Assembly (NCBI GenBank): GCA_964471535.1
Contig: CAYYHA010000001.1
Location: 1 to 64,000 of the forward strand
Origin: CAYYHA01 sp964471535
Lineage (GTDB): Bacteria; Myxococcota; Myxococcia; SLRQ01
Direction of reading: 5' to 3'
DNA: 64,000 nucleotides
This document shows positions 52,567 through 63,978 of the stretch, one piece after another; position 1 is the first letter of the stretch; every line of letters begins with the position of its first letter. The position numbers and the translations under genes are program-made. Below the pieces are notes generated by a model. It worked only from the letters and a program-made list of their open reading frames with translations, did not search any database and had not been told where the DNA came from.

Positions 52567-53520
52567 TCATCGGCAGGTGACGCGGGCGATCTCCCCTGAG
52601 GACTCGGAGACGGTGACGTAGCCGCCCTCGGGGCGGTAGGCCACTGCCTCTCCCTGCGGCTCGAAGCGCGCCGGGAGCCGCTCGTGGGGGCGCGTCGGGA
52701 GCGACGCGTCGATCCCGTCCCGCACATCGAACTCCCACAGGGCGGTGTAGGTGCGAAGCAGCAGGAAGCCCTCGGGGTGCAGGTCGGCCGCGGTCACCCA
52801 ATCCGTCGCCGCTCCGGCCCCACCGAAGAGCGGGGGGTCGAGGCGCGCCCGGGACACGGGCCGCGGCGTCGCCTCGACGAGGTCGAGGGTGAACACCTCC
52901 ACGTAGCCTTCGCGGCCCTTGGTCACGAGCACTACCGTCCCGTCCTCGGCCACTGCGAGAGCCTCGGCGTCTCGGGGCCCCCCGGGCCAGGTGAAGGAGA
53001 TCGTACGCGCGGCGGCCACCTTGCGTGGTGGAAAGGGGCCGCGCACCCGAGGCTCGGGCAGGACGTGGACCGCCACCTGTGGACGCCTGGCGTCGTTGTC
53101 TCCGATGTCACCCACATAGAGGCAGCGGCGGCCCTTGACGTCTTTGGGGCAGACGCCCGAGGCGATGTCCTCCCAATCCACGTTCGTCACCCCGGTGAGC
53201 TCGATGCGCCCGAGGCGCCGGCCGTCCTCGGTCACGGCGAAGAGGTCGGGTGGGTTCCCCGAGTCGTTGTGGATCCACAGGACGCCCGGCTCCAAGGCGC
53301 TCGTGGCCACACCGCTGGCCTCGGTGAGACCCGAGATGTCGTAGCGTCCCGAGACCTCCACCTCGCCGAGTCGCGCGCAGCGGACGAAGTCGTGGACAGG
53401 CTGCGGTTCCGGTGGATCCGTGCCCGGCGCGGCCGCCGGCGGGCTCGGGCGCGCGCAGGCGGCCCACGCCAGGAGCAGGCCGGCGCAGCAGAGGTGGGAG
53501 GGGACATGACGGAGGCCCAC
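52567..53520 (-). CDS. Lipoprotein with beta-propeller-like repeats, hypothetical
   Basis: 317 residues from a GTG at 53520. A signal peptide ends in AWAAC, giving a lipidated Cys near residue 22. The mature part has repeated beta-strand blades ([56 protein letters not shown]) resembling a six- or seven-bladed propeller of the esterase-like phytase/PE-PGRS-independent type; the acidic loops (IHNDSG, GDIGDND) could bind calcium. Activity unknown. It is divergent from msrA, with start codons 20 bp apart and overlapping promoter hexamers. Confidence 0.7.
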   Translation of the reverse strand: MGLRHVPSHLCCAGLLLAWAACARPSPPAAAPGTDPPEPQPVHDFVRCARLGEVEVSGRYDISGLTEASGVATSALEPGVLWIHNDSGNPPDLFAVTEDGRRLGRIELTGVTNVDWEDIASGVCPKDVKGRRCLYVGDIGDNDARRPQVAVHVLPEPRVRGPFPPRKVAAARTISFTWPGGPRDAEALAVAEDGTVVLVTKGREGYVEVFTLDLVEATPRPVSRARLDPPLFGGAGAATDWVTAADLHPEGFLLLRTYTALWEFDVRDGIDASLPTRPHERLPARFEPQGEAVAYRPEGGYVTVSESSGEIARVTCR

Positions 53521-53534
53521 GGGGCGACTATAAC
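53506..53534 (+). promoter_or_regulatory. Promoter of msrA, leaderless
   Basis: ATGACG (53506-53511), a 17-nt spacer and TATAAC (53529-53534), then 6 nt to the ATG at 53541. The -35 and -10 each match most of the sigma-70 consensus and the spacer is ideal. No ribosome-binding site. Confidence 0.55.
53527..53532 (-). promoter_or_regulatory. -10 element of the divergent lipoprotein gene, overlapping the msrA -10
   Basis: TATAGT on the minus strand, 6 nt before the GTG at 53520. It shares four base pairs with the msrA -10 hexamer, so the two promoters cannot be occupied together. Confidence 0.5.
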
Positions 53535-53540
53535 CTCCCC

Positions 53541-54236
<696 letters not shown>

Positions 54237-54305
54237 CGCCACAGGGGGGAGGCGGCGGCGCAGGAGACGTTGTCCGCCGGGGCGCCCTGGTGCGAGATTG
54301 CGCCC

Positions 54306-54722
54306 ATGGCTGGCTATTGGCTGGTGAAGCAGGAGCCGAGCGCTTATCCCTTCTCACAGCTCGTGAAGGATCGGCGCACCGAGTGGGACGGGGTCCGCAA
54401 CTACCAGGCGCGGAACAACTTGAAGGCGATGAAGAAGGGGGACCTGGTCCTCTACTACCACTCGGTGAAGGAGAAGCGCGTGGTGGGGATCGCCCGGGTG
54501 GTTCGGGAGGCCTATCCCGATCCCAGCACCGACGACCCGCGGTGGGTCGCGGTGGATCTCGAAGCGGTGCGTCCCCTCGAGCGCCCCGTGACCCTCGAGG
54601 AGATCAAGGCCGATCCGAAGCTCGCCGAGATCCCACTCGTCCGGCAGTCCCGGCTCTCGGTGATGTCCCTGAAGAAGGCCGAGTTCGATCGCATCCTGAA
54701 CCTCGGTCGAACCCAGATCTAG
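54306..54722 (+). CDS. EVE-domain (thymocyte nuclear protein 1-like) protein
   Basis: 138 residues from the ATG at 54306. The EVE/PUA-like fold is clear: YWLVKQEPSAYPFSQL, WDGVRNYQARNNLKAMKKGD, VLYYHSVKEKRVVGIARV and PLVRQSRLSVMSL. EVE proteins bind modified bases in DNA or RNA. In some bacteria they are linked to restriction or RNA modification; here the neighbours MsrA and CrcB suggest a housekeeping stress context only. No ribosome-binding site is seen. The length matches the family. Confidence 0.93.
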   Translation: MAGYWLVKQEPSAYPFSQLVKDRRTEWDGVRNYQARNNLKAMKKGDLVLYYHSVKEKRVVGIARVVREAYPDPSTDDPRWVAVDLEAVRPLERPVTLEEIKADPKLAEIPLVRQSRLSVMSLKKAEFDRILNLGRTQI

Positions 54723-54771
54723 GACCCGTTCTCAGACAACCTGCAGAGGACCCTCTCTCCAAGGACGGATC

Positions 54772-55152
54772 ATGCGTGCACTCCTCCTCGTCGCCCTCGG
54801 AGGGGCCATTGGTGCCAGCGGCCGGTGGGCCACCGGTCTGGCCGTGACGCGGCTCGCCGGCACCCGCTATCCCTTCGCCACCTTCGCCGTGAACGTGATC
54901 GGCTCCCTCCTCATCGGACTCGTCCTCGAAGCCACGGAGCGGCCCGGCCTCTTTGCGGCCGAGATCCGCCTCGCCGTGGCCACCGGTCTGCTCGGCGCCT
55001 TCACCACCTTCTCCACATTCAGCTTCGAGACCCTGCGTCTCATCCGGGGAGGCGAGTATGGGCCAGCGCTGCTCAACGCCGTCGGGAGCGTCGTCGTCTG
55101 CCTGGGAGCCTGCGCTCTCGGCGTCGGCCTCGCGCGCCTCGTGACGCGGTAG
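54772..55152 (+). CDS. crcB: Fluoride ion channel CrcB/Fluc
   Basis: 126 residues with four TM helices. LGGAIGASGRW, FAVNVIGSLLIG (with the conserved Asn) and GLLGAFTTFSTFSFE (the fluoride-lining Phe and Thr/Ser residues) are the family marks. The channel exports fluoride as an antiparallel dimer. AAGGACGG precedes the ATG. No fluoride riboswitch is visible in the 49-bp upstream gap. It is in the same direction as msrA and the EVE gene and may share their transcript. Confidence 0.93.
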   Translation: MRALLLVALGGAIGASGRWATGLAVTRLAGTRYPFATFAVNVIGSLLIGLVLEATERPGLFAAEIRLAVATGLLGAFTTFSTFSFETLRLIRGGEYGPALLNAVGSVVVCLGACALGVGLARLVTR

Positions 55153-55211
55153 GCGGGTGCGCGGCAGTCGTGGGTGCAGCGGGGATCGTGGCGCGACGCG
55201 ACGTGGCGGCC

Positions 55212-55217
55212 TACGCT
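55212..55217 (+). promoter_or_regulatory. Candidate -10 element, leaderless start at 55225
   Basis: TACGCT ends 7 nt before the ATG of the YyaL/Spata20-type gene; no ribosome-binding site or good -35. Confidence 0.3.
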
Positions 55218-55224
55218 CTCGGTC

Positions 55225-57414
<2,190 letters not shown>

Positions 57415-57482
57415 GCGCCGCGCGGTCTGGATGCGCGCCGGGCAGCGCCCGATTCTCTCGGGTTGCCGAGCGGCGATGCGAC

Positions 57483-58925
57483 CTATGCGGCTTTGGCCGC
57501 CTCCTTCAGCTCGGCGGCGAGCTGTTGCAGCACGGCCTTCGCGTCCCCAAAGATCATCATGCAGTTGTCCCGCTCGAAGAGCTCGTTCTTGATGCCAGCG
57601 AAGCCCGGGGAGAGGGAGCGCTTGATGACGAAGACGGTGCGCGCCTCGTGCACCTTGAGGATCGGCATCCCGTAGATGGGCGAGCCCGGTGTGGTCTCCG
57701 CGGCCGGGTTCACCACGTCGTTCGCGCCCACCACGATCACCACGTCGGTGTTCTTGAACTCAGGGTTGATCTGGTCCATCTCGACCAGCTTCTCGTAGGG
57801 CACGTCCGCCTCGGCGAGGAGCACGTTCATGTGGCCGGGCATGCGGCCGGCCACCGGATGGATGGCGTACTTCACCGAGCAGCCCCGCGCTTCGAGGAGG
57901 TCCCCGAGCTCCTTGCAGGCGTGCTGCGCCTGCGCCACGGCAAGCCCGTACCCGGGAACGATGATGCAGCTCTCGGCCGCCTCGAGGACCATGGCCGCTT
58001 CCTCGGGGCCGCAGCTGCGCACGTTCTTGTAGTCCCGCGCGTCCTCGCTGACGCCCGATCCGCCCTCGCTGCCGAAGCCGCCGAAGAGCACGTTGGCGAG
58101 CGAGCGGTTCATGGCGACGCACATGATCTGGGTCAGGATGAATCCGGCGCAGCCGACCAGCGAGCCGGCGATGATGAGCACATTGTTGTGGAGCACGAAG
58201 CCCGTGGCGGCCGCAGCGAGGCCGGAGTAGCTGTTGAGCAGCGAAATCACCACCGGCATGTCGGCGCCGCCGATGGGGATGACCGCCATGATTCCCAGAA
58301 TCAGAGAAGCGGCAGCGACTCCAAGGACGAGGTAGGTGTTCACCTCGAGTTCGGTGAACCCGAACACGCCGTAGATACCCAGGCCGAGGCTGCCGAGGAG
58401 GAGGACGGCGTTGATGAAATGGCGGCCCGGGAGCAGGATGGGGTTTCCGCTGATCTTCCCGGCGAGCTTCCCATAGGCCACCACGCTCCCGGAGAAGGTC
58501 ACGCCGCCAATCAGGACCGAGAGGATGAGCGTGACCGCCGGAGCCGCGCCCAGAGCACCGGCCGGTGAGACGTTCCGTCCGGGCTCGACCACCTCACCGA
58601 AGAAAACGGAGAGCGCCACCAGCGCCGAAGCGAGTCCGCCCGAGCCGTTGAAGAGCGCGACCATCTCGGGCATCTCGGTCATCTCCACCTTCACGGCCGC
58701 GACGGCGCCGATGAGTCCGCCCACGGCGAAGCCAATGACGATCCAGCGGTAGTCGATGGAGCCGAGTTCCACGAAGGTGGCGACCACCGCAATGAGCATG
58801 GCGAGCGCGGAGAGGGCATTGCCCCGGCGCGCGGTGCGCACGTGCGTCATTCGCTTCAGCCCGAGGATGAAGAGCACACTCGAGATGAGGTAGGCGAGGG
58901 CGACGATGGTTTCGCGGCTGCTCAT
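57483..58925 (-). CDS. pntB: NAD(P) transhydrogenase subunit beta
   Basis: 480 residues from the ATG at 58925, which shares one base with the upstream stop; a GTG at 58928 is the alternative. About eight or nine TM helices (residues 5-270) carry the proton channel, then a soluble NADP-binding domain III with VPGYGLAVAQAQHA, IHPVAGRMPGHMNVLLAE and GANDVVNPAA. Together with the two upstream genes it forms the proton-translocating enzyme that drives NADPH formation from NADH. The last gene of the three-gene pnt operon. Confidence 0.96.
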   Translation of the reverse strand: MSSRETIVALAYLISSVLFILGLKRMTHVRTARRGNALSALAMLIAVVATFVELGSIDYRWIVIGFAVGGLIGAVAAVKVEMTEMPEMVALFNGSGGLASALVALSVFFGEVVEPGRNVSPAGALGAAPAVTLILSVLIGGVTFSGSVVAYGKLAGKISGNPILLPGRHFINAVLLLGSLGLGIYGVFGFTELEVNTYLVLGVAAASLILGIMAVIPIGGADMPVVISLLNSYSGLAAAATGFVLHNNVLIIAGSLVGCAGFILTQIMCVAMNRSLANVLFGGFGSEGGSGVSEDARDYKNVRSCGPEEAAMVLEAAESCIIVPGYGLAVAQAQHACKELGDLLEARGCSVKYAIHPVAGRMPGHMNVLLAEADVPYEKLVEMDQINPEFKNTDVVIVVGANDVVNPAAETTPGSPIYGMPILKVHEARTVFVIKRSLSPGFAGIKNELFERDNCMMIFGDAKAVLQQLAAELKEAAKAA

Positions 58926-59218
58926 CACTTCGCCTTCTTCTTGGTGCCGAACATCCCCAGCATGCGATCGGTGACGAGATAGCCGCCCACCACGTTGATG
59001 GTGGCGGCCGCTACCGCGCAGGCGCCGAGAATGTTCGCGACGGTGGGGGCGCCGGTGGTCGCAGCGCTGATCGACCCCACGAGCGTGATCCCGCTGATGG
59101 CGTTGGCCCCGCTCATCAGCGGCGTGTGCAGGGTGGGCGGGACCTTGTTGATCACCTCGAAGCCGACGAAGCCGGCGAGCACGAGCACGTAGATGCTGAC
59201 GATGAGCGCGCCTGTCAT
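58925..59218 (-). CDS. pntAB: NAD(P) transhydrogenase subunit alpha part 2 (membrane)
   Basis: 97 residues, three TM helices (about 5-25, 38-60 and 62-80). VINKVPPTLHTPLMSGANAISG is the conserved loop of domain II. In this organism the alpha chain is split into a soluble and a membrane polypeptide, as in Rhodospirillum, unlike the fused E. coli PntA. The ATG overlaps the stop of the soluble subunit by 4 nt (59215-59218), and its own stop overlaps the pntB start, so the three chains are translationally coupled. Confidence 0.95.
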   Translation of the reverse strand: MTGALIVSIYVLVLAGFVGFEVINKVPPTLHTPLMSGANAISGITLVGSISAATTGAPTVANILGACAVAAATINVVGGYLVTDRMLGMFGTKKKAK

Positions 59219-60351
59219 GACTCGAGCGCCTCCCGGGTGGGGCCGTGGCGTACCTCGCCCTGGTGGGTGAGCACCGCGGCGGTGAGGATGTCGTTCTCGA
59301 GATCGATCCGAAGCTGCCCCTCGTCGAGCAGCTCGAAGACGAGTTCCTGCACGTTGCGTGCGTAGAGCATGCTGGCGTCGGCAGGGAGGGTCGCAGGCAG
59401 GTTCGGATGGCCCACGATCGTCACACCTTCGTGGACGATGGTCTTCCCGTATTCGGAGACTTCGCAGTTGCCGCCGGCTTCCACCGCCATGTCCACGATC
59501 ACCGAGCCCGGGCGCATGCTCTCGACCATCGCCCGGGTCAGCAGCTTTGGCGCCGGTCGGCCGGGAACGAGGGCGGTGGTGATCACCACATCGGCGTGCC
59601 GCACGTGCTCGGCGACGATGGCCTGCTGCTTGGCGAGGAACTCCGGGGTGATCTCCTTGGCGTAGCCGCCCGTCTCGGCGCTCGACTCCTGCATCTCGGG
59701 AAGGTCGATGAACTTCGCCCCGAGGGACTCCACCTGCTCCTTCACCTCGGCGCGGATGTCGCTGACCTCCACCACCGCTCCGAGGCGGCGCGCCGTGGCG
59801 ATGGCCTGCAGCCCCGCCACCCCCGCACCCATGATGACGACCCGCGCCGGCTTCACGGTCCCGGCCGCCGTCATGAGGAGGGGGAAGTACTTCGGCAGGT
59901 GGTTCGCAGCGACGAGCACTGCCTTGTAGCCGCCGATGCTCGCCTGGGAGGAGAGCGCATCCATCTTCTGCGCCCGCGTGATCCGCGGAACGAGCTCCAT
60001 CGCGATCGCCGTGATCTTCCGGTCACGAAGCGTGCGCACCACATCCAGGTTTTTGTGCGGTGCCAGGAAGCCGCACACCACCGCGCCTTCCCGCAGCCCG
60101 GCGAGCTCCTCGGGAAGCGGCACCCGCACCTTCAGCAAGAGGTCGGTCTCGGGCAGGGCGCTCCGGACGTCGTCCACGAGACGTGCCCCGGCATCGGCAT
60201 AGGCCTCGTCGGAGATGAAGGCCCCGGCGCCGGCGCCCCGCTCGACAGCCACGGCGAGCCCCTTCTCCGAGAGCTTGGCCACCGTCTCAGGGGTCGCCGC
60301 CACACGGGTCTCACCCTCGGCCCGCTCCTTAGGTACCAACGCTTGCAGCAC
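59215..60351 (-). CDS. pntAA: NAD(P) transhydrogenase subunit alpha part 1 (NAD-binding)
   Basis: 378 residues from a GTG at 60351 with GGAGGGAAGG upstream. It is domain I, which binds NAD(H): an AlaDH-like N-terminus (VPKERAEGETRVAATPETV), MELVPRITRAQKMDALSSQ (including the conserved substrate-binding Arg), the nucleotide loop VIMGAGVAGLQA and the mobile-loop region ESSAETGGYAKE. It starts the pnt operon and lies 28 bp after the MaoC gene, so all four are probably one transcript. Confidence 0.96.
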   Translation of the reverse strand: MLQALVPKERAEGETRVAATPETVAKLSEKGLAVAVERGAGAGAFISDEAYADAGARLVDDVRSALPETDLLLKVRVPLPEELAGLREGAVVCGFLAPHKNLDVVRTLRDRKITAIAMELVPRITRAQKMDALSSQASIGGYKAVLVAANHLPKYFPLLMTAAGTVKPARVVIMGAGVAGLQAIATARRLGAVVEVSDIRAEVKEQVESLGAKFIDLPEMQESSAETGGYAKEITPEFLAKQQAIVAEHVRHADVVITTALVPGRPAPKLLTRAMVESMRPGSVIVDMAVEAGGNCEVSEYGKTIVHEGVTIVGHPNLPATLPADASMLYARNVQELVFELLDEGQLRIDLENDILTAAVLTHQGEVRHGPTREALES

Positions 60352-60379
60352 GGTGCCTTCCCTCCGCAGTGACCTCCGC

Positions 60380-60841
60380 TCACGCGAAGTAGCGGAAGAC
60401 GACCTCCGCCACCATCGCCGGCTTCTCGCTGCCCTCGACCTCGGTGGTGCAGACCATCACCGCCTGCACGCCACCCTTCACCTCTTCGACGGTTTTCACC
60501 TCCACACCCAGGCGAATCTTCGAGCCCACGGGGACGGGCGCAGGGAAGCGCACCTTGTTCAGTCCATAGTTGATCGCCATCTTGATGCCCTGCACGTCCA
60601 GCACCTGGTGGTAGAGGTGAGGGACGAGGGAGAGCGTCAGATAGCCATGGGCGATGGTGGTCCCGAAGGGGGATTCCTTGGCTGCCCGCTCGGGATCGAC
60701 GTGGATCCACTGGTGGTCGAGGGTGGCGTCGGCGAAGGCGTTGACGCGATCCTGATCCACCACCATCCACTCCGAATGGCCAAGGTGCTTGCCGGCCAGT
60801 GCCTTGACTTCCTCGATGCCGTTTACCGTTGTCGCTGCCAT
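60380..60841 (-). CDS. MaoC-family (R)-specific enoyl-CoA hydratase
   Basis: 153 residues; GGAGGAGC precedes the ATG. The hot-dog fold carries the hydratase 2 motif: VNAFADATLDHQWIHVDPERAA with the catalytic Asp and His, then SPFGTTIAHGYLTLSL. The enzyme hydrates trans-2-enoyl-CoA to (R)-3-hydroxyacyl-CoA, a supplier of PHA monomers or a step in beta-oxidation variants. The link to the pnt genes (28 bp away) suggests a shared operon in redox and lipid metabolism. A PhaC-like protein is encoded at 13222 in this window, but far away. Confidence 0.9.
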   Translation of the reverse strand: MAATTVNGIEEVKALAGKHLGHSEWMVVDQDRVNAFADATLDHQWIHVDPERAAKESPFGTTIAHGYLTLSLVPHLYHQVLDVQGIKMAINYGLNKVRFPAPVPVGSKIRLGVEVKTVEEVKGGVQAVMVCTTEVEGSEKPAMVAEVVFRYFA

Positions 60842-60954
60842 CTGCCGCTCCTCCTCGCTGGGGTGTCGGGGGACGGAAGGGACGGCAACGGAGCGGTGAA
60901 GTCAACCCTAGGAGGAGCCGGTGGCGGCGCAGCGCGCCGCGCCCTCGCTGCGCC

Positions 60955-60988
60955 GCCCTCGCCACGATGCCCTCGCCACGATGCCCTC
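60955..60988 (+). repeat. Tandem repeat of a 14-bp unit (2.4 copies)
   Basis: GCCCTCGCCACGAT repeats twice and a third partial GCCCTC follows. It lies between the divergent MaoC and TMEM220 genes, just upstream of the TMEM220 -10 candidate, so it may be a binding site array or a slippage product. Confidence 0.7.
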
Positions 60989-60995
60989 AGCGCGT

Positions 60996-61001
60996 TAGCG
61001 T
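60996..61001 (+). promoter_or_regulatory. Candidate -10 element, leaderless start at 61009
   Basis: TAGCGT ends 7 nt before the ATG of the TMEM220 gene, downstream of the 14-bp repeats; no good ribosome-binding site. Confidence 0.3.
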
Positions 61002-61008
61002 AGAGGCA

Positions 61009-61398
61009 ATGCGTCTTTTCCACCTCCTGATGGCCGCGTTCTTCCTCTCCTGCGCGGCCCTCCAATGGAACGATCCGGATCCGGTGCCGTGGATGAGCGT
61101 CTACACGGTGGCCGCGGTGCTCACCCTGACGGCGCAGCGTCTCCCCAAGGGGCCCCTGCTCTGCACCCTGGTTGCGGCGACCGCGCTCTCCTGGGCGGCC
61201 ATGATCGCCCCCGGAGCGCGGGGAGCGAACTGGGCCGAGGTCTTCGGCGCCGTCTCCATGAAGACCGAAGCGGTGGAGGTCGCCCGCGAGACGGCGGGCT
61301 TGCTCATCGTCGCGGCGTGGCTCTTTGGGCGCGCCGTGGCGCTGCGCCGCCGCCGGGCCTTGCGATCAGCCGGGGGCGCGGCGGAGGGACTCGTGTGA
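61009..61398 (+). CDS. TMEM220-family membrane protein
   Basis: 129 residues with four hydrophobic helices (about 3-18, 28-45, 50-68 and 95-112). The first loop contains ALQWNDPDPVPWMSVY, the signature of the TMEM220 family found in both bacteria and vertebrates; its role is unknown. The C-terminus is a basic then Gly/Ala-rich tail. It overlaps the following short gene by 4 nt. Confidence 0.85.
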   Translation: MRLFHLLMAAFFLSCAALQWNDPDPVPWMSVYTVAAVLTLTAQRLPKGPLLCTLVAATALSWAAMIAPGARGANWAEVFGAVSMKTEAVEVARETAGLLIVAAWLFGRAVALRRRRALRSAGGAAEGLV

Positions 61399-61562
61399 TC
61401 GACCGGGGTGAGCGGCTGCGGACGACTCTCTTCATCTGGATCGTCCTTGCGGTGGTGGGCTTCTTTGCCTGGAAACGCTACCAGGCCAAGCGGCCTCGGC
61501 CGGATCCCGGCGAGGCCCGCCGGGCAGCGCTACCGGCGGCGCCACCGGCCAAGGGCGAATAG
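61395..61562 (+). CDS. Small single-pass membrane protein, hypothetical
   Basis: 55 residues from a GTG at 61395 overlapping the TMEM220 stop as GTGA. One TM helix (about residues 10-25, LFIWIVLAVVGFFAW) follows a charged N-terminus and precedes a basic, Pro/Ala-rich tail. The coupling to TMEM220 supports real translation. Its 3' end overlaps the convergent SpeE gene by 33 bp. No family is known. Confidence 0.6.
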   Translation: MIDRGERLRTTLFIWIVLAVVGFFAWKRYQAKRPRPDPGEARRAALPAAPPAKGE

Positions 61563-62426
61563 CGCCGGGTGCACCTCCGCGGAGTAGAAGCGGCACCCCG
61601 TCAGGGCTCCGGCCCGCTCCCGATCCACCTCCGCCGGGTCGTCGCCGAAGGTGGCCAGCACCAGGTTCCACAGCCCCCCCGGATAGACGTCGCTCCAGCA
61701 CACGTAGGGCTCCGCCCGCCCGAAGGCGGCAGCCAGGCCCGTGGTCGCACGTTCGAGCACCTCGGGCAGGTACCAGAAGCTGCCCCCTTGCACCGCGGCG
61801 GCGCCGCCGGGGCGGGTGTGCTCCGCCACCAGCGCATAGAAGGCATCCGAGAAGAGGACCTCACCGGGCCCCACCGGGTCGGTGCTGTCCACCACGATGA
61901 GATCGTAGGGCTCGCTCTGCCCCTTCAGGAAAGTGAGCCCATCCTCGTGGTGCAGATGGAAGCGTGGATCGTCGTCGAGGGGCCCCGACCCATCGGGCCG
62001 CACCCAGAGGGTGGGGAAGAAGTCCCGTGCCGCCCGCGTCACCGCCGGGTCGATGTCGACCAGATCGACGTGAGTCACACCGGGGTGGCGAAGCGCCTCG
62101 CGCGCCGCGCCCCCATCGCCGCCGCCGATCACCAGCACCCGTTTCGGACCCTGGGATGCCCCGCGCCGGCAGAGGCCCGGATGCACGAGGAGCTCGTGGT
62201 AGCAGGCCTCGTCCGACTCGGCGACCTGCACCGCCTCGTCGAGGACCATCATGCGGCCGTGGCTCTCGGTCTCGAGGACCCGAAGCCGCTGGTAGGGGGT
62301 CTGTTCGTCGCGAAGCACGCGGCGGACGTGCACCGACCAGAGCAGCGCCCCCGGCTGCCAGCTGTCGGTGTACCAGTCGCCCGAGGGCGAGAGCGCATCG
62401 GGCAGGATCTCGATGGGCTTGGCCAT
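61530..62426 (-). CDS. speE: Spermidine synthase (aminopropyltransferase)
   Basis: 298 residues from the ATG at 62426. SpeE landmarks are complete: WYTDSWQPGALL, YQRLRVLETESHGRMMVLDE, VLVIGGGDGGAAREALRH, VDIDP, the acidic catalytic region YDLIVVDSTDPVGPGEVLFS and AVQGGSFWYLPE. It transfers an aminopropyl group from decarboxylated SAM to putrescine or another diamine. The speD gene lies 24 bp upstream, so both enzymes of aminopropyl supply and use are made together. The stop overlaps the convergent small membrane gene. Confidence 0.93.
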   Translation of the reverse strand: MAKPIEILPDALSPSGDWYTDSWQPGALLWSVHVRRVLRDEQTPYQRLRVLETESHGRMMVLDEAVQVAESDEACYHELLVHPGLCRRGASQGPKRVLVIGGGDGGAAREALRHPGVTHVDLVDIDPAVTRAARDFFPTLWVRPDGSGPLDDDPRFHLHHEDGLTFLKGQSEPYDLIVVDSTDPVGPGEVLFSDAFYALVAEHTRPGGAAAVQGGSFWYLPEVLERATTGLAAAFGRAEPYVCWSDVYPGGLWNLVLATFGDDPAEVDRERAGALTGCRFYSAEVHPALFALGRWRRR

Positions 62427-62450
62427 GGCCGGTTGCAACGCGTTGGGGCT

Positions 62451-62834
62451 TCAGGCGACGCCCGCGACGGCGGGTGCGACCCGCAGCGGCAGGCGGCCCC
62501 GTGCCTCCTCCCGGTACTCCACCTCGGTGGCGCCGAAGCCCTCCTCGAGGAGGCCGGCGAGCCGGGCGAGCTCCGTGGTCTGGCTGCAGGTGAAGAGATC
62601 GAGGGCCGCGTAGCCGTACTCCGGCCAGGTGTGGATGGACAGGTGGCTCTCCGCGATGACGATCACGCCACTGACGCCCCACGGGGAGAAGGTGTGGAAG
62701 GTCTCCTCGACGATGGTGCATTTCAGCTCGACCGCCGTGTCGTGGAGCAGCTTCTGGATGTACGCGGTGTCCTTCAGGGTCTCGGGGTCGCAACCGTAGA
62801 GGTCCACGAGGGCGTGTCGGCCGAGGCTGTGCAT
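62451..62834 (-). CDS. speD: S-adenosylmethionine decarboxylase proenzyme, short bacterial form
   Basis: 127 residues from the ATG at 62834, which has GGAGG 8 nt upstream and aligns with the start of the Bacillus SpeD (MxxxGRHxxxxLxGCD). An ATG at 62849 is less likely. The pyruvoyl cleavage site is ESHLSIHTW with processing between Glu62 and Ser63; a conserved His lies at 68 and the acidic Cys block CTIVEETFHTFSPWGVSG precedes it. It makes decarboxylated SAM for SpeE. The first gene of the speDE operon. Confidence 0.94.
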   Translation of the reverse strand: MHSLGRHALVDLYGCDPETLKDTAYIQKLLHDTAVELKCTIVEETFHTFSPWGVSGVIVIAESHLSIHTWPEYGYAALDLFTCSQTTELARLAGLLEEGFGATEVEYREEARGRLPLRVAPAVAGVA

Positions 62835-63063
62835 CTGGAGGTCCTCCATCGTGGGGCCTGCCGGGCAGGACCCGCTTCGAGGTCGAGACGACGTGGCGCC
62901 GCCAGAGTCGGAGAAAGGAGCGCGCTTTTTCGGACGGATGCCGCCCTGTGTCAAGAAGCCGATGGGCCGTATGACCGGCTCGCCGAGGCGCGCGCTCGGC
63001 AACTTCGTGCCGATGGGGGAAGCGACGGGTCGGGTGCGCGAGGTGTGCTCGCAAGCGGCTGCG

Positions 63064-63966
63064 CTAGGAGATCAGGTACCGCTCGCCCCCATCGCAGAGC
63101 ACGGTCACCACGCGGTGACCTGGGCCGAGCCTCTGGGCGAAGTGGAGCGCCACGTGTACGTTCGCACCCGAGGAGGGACCCACGAGCAGGCCCTCCTCCT
63201 TCGCGAGGCGCTCGGCCATGCGATGGGCTTCGGTGTCGGTGACGGTGACCACCTCGTCGATGAGCGAGCGGTCGAGCACCGGGGGGACGAAGCCGGCGCC
63301 GAGCCCCTGGATCCCGTGGAGACCGGGGGAACCTCCAGAGAGCACCGCCGAGCGGGCCGGTTCCACGGCGACCAGACGGGCCGTCGACCCCTGCTTCCGC
63401 AGGTAGCGCCCCACGCCGGTGAAGGTCCCCCCGGTTCCGATGCCCGCGACGAAGACGTCGAGCCGCCCCTCGAGATCCTCGAAGATCTCGGGACCCGTGG
63501 TCTCCTCGTGGGCCCGGGGGTTCGCCGGGTTCTCGAACTGCTGCGGCATGAAGGCGCCCTCCCGCCGGGCGATGGCGCGGGCCTCCTCCACGGCGCCCTG
63601 CATCCCCTCGAGCGCGCGGGTGAGCACGAGCTCGGCCCCGTAGGCAGCGAGCAGGTAGCGCCGGCCCACGCTCATGTCGTCGGGCATCACCAGCTTGCAG
63701 CGATAGCCGCGTACCGCCGCGATCATCGCCAGGGCGATCCCCGTGTTGCCGCTGGTGGGCTCGACCACGGTCATGCCCGGCTTCAGCCGCCCGTCGGCCT
63801 CGGCCTCGCGGATCATCGCCAGGGCGGCGCGGTCCTTGACGCTCCCACTGGGGTTGGCCAGCTCGCACTTCGCATAGACCTCCGCCATGTCCTCCTCCAC
63901 CACGCGGGTGAGGCGGACGAGCGGTGTGCCTCCCACCAGCCCGGGGGCGCCCGTGTCGATGCGCAT
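63064..63966 (-). CDS. Cysteine synthase (O-acetylserine sulfhydrylase, PLP-dependent)
   Basis: 300 residues. Fold-type II PLP enzyme: NPSGSVKDRAA holds the PLP Lys44, PTSGNTG is the substrate loop, FENPANPRAHEETTGPEI and GIGTGGTFTGVG (phosphate loop) follow, and LLVGPSSGAN and VTVLCDGGERYLIS end the domain. The short length and missing CysK C-terminal features make CysK versus CysM unclear, so no symbol is given. It forms cysteine from O-acetylserine and sulfide. TAGGGT lies 6 nt before the ATG. The gap to speD has no clear terminator. Confidence 0.93.
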   Translation of the reverse strand: MRIDTGAPGLVGGTPLVRLTRVVEEDMAEVYAKCELANPSGSVKDRAALAMIREAEADGRLKPGMTVVEPTSGNTGIALAMIAAVRGYRCKLVMPDDMSVGRRYLLAAYGAELVLTRALEGMQGAVEEARAIARREGAFMPQQFENPANPRAHEETTGPEIFEDLEGRLDVFVAGIGTGGTFTGVGRYLRKQGSTARLVAVEPARSAVLSGGSPGLHGIQGLGAGFVPPVLDRSLIDEVVTVTDTEAHRMAERLAKEEGLLVGPSSGANVHVALHFAQRLGPGHRVVTVLCDGGERYLIS

Positions 63967-63972
63967 GGGAGG

Positions 63973-63978
63973 ACCCTA
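63973..63978 (-). promoter_or_regulatory. Candidate -10 element, leaderless start at 63966
   Basis: TAGGGT on the minus strand, 6 nt before the ATG of the cysteine synthase gene, identical in sequence and spacing to the PHP gene element. The -35 would lie close to the window edge. Confidence 0.35.

Noticed and set aside
54723..54771. Fluoride riboswitch before crcB
   Set aside because: The gap is only 49 bp and lacks the conserved riboswitch core.
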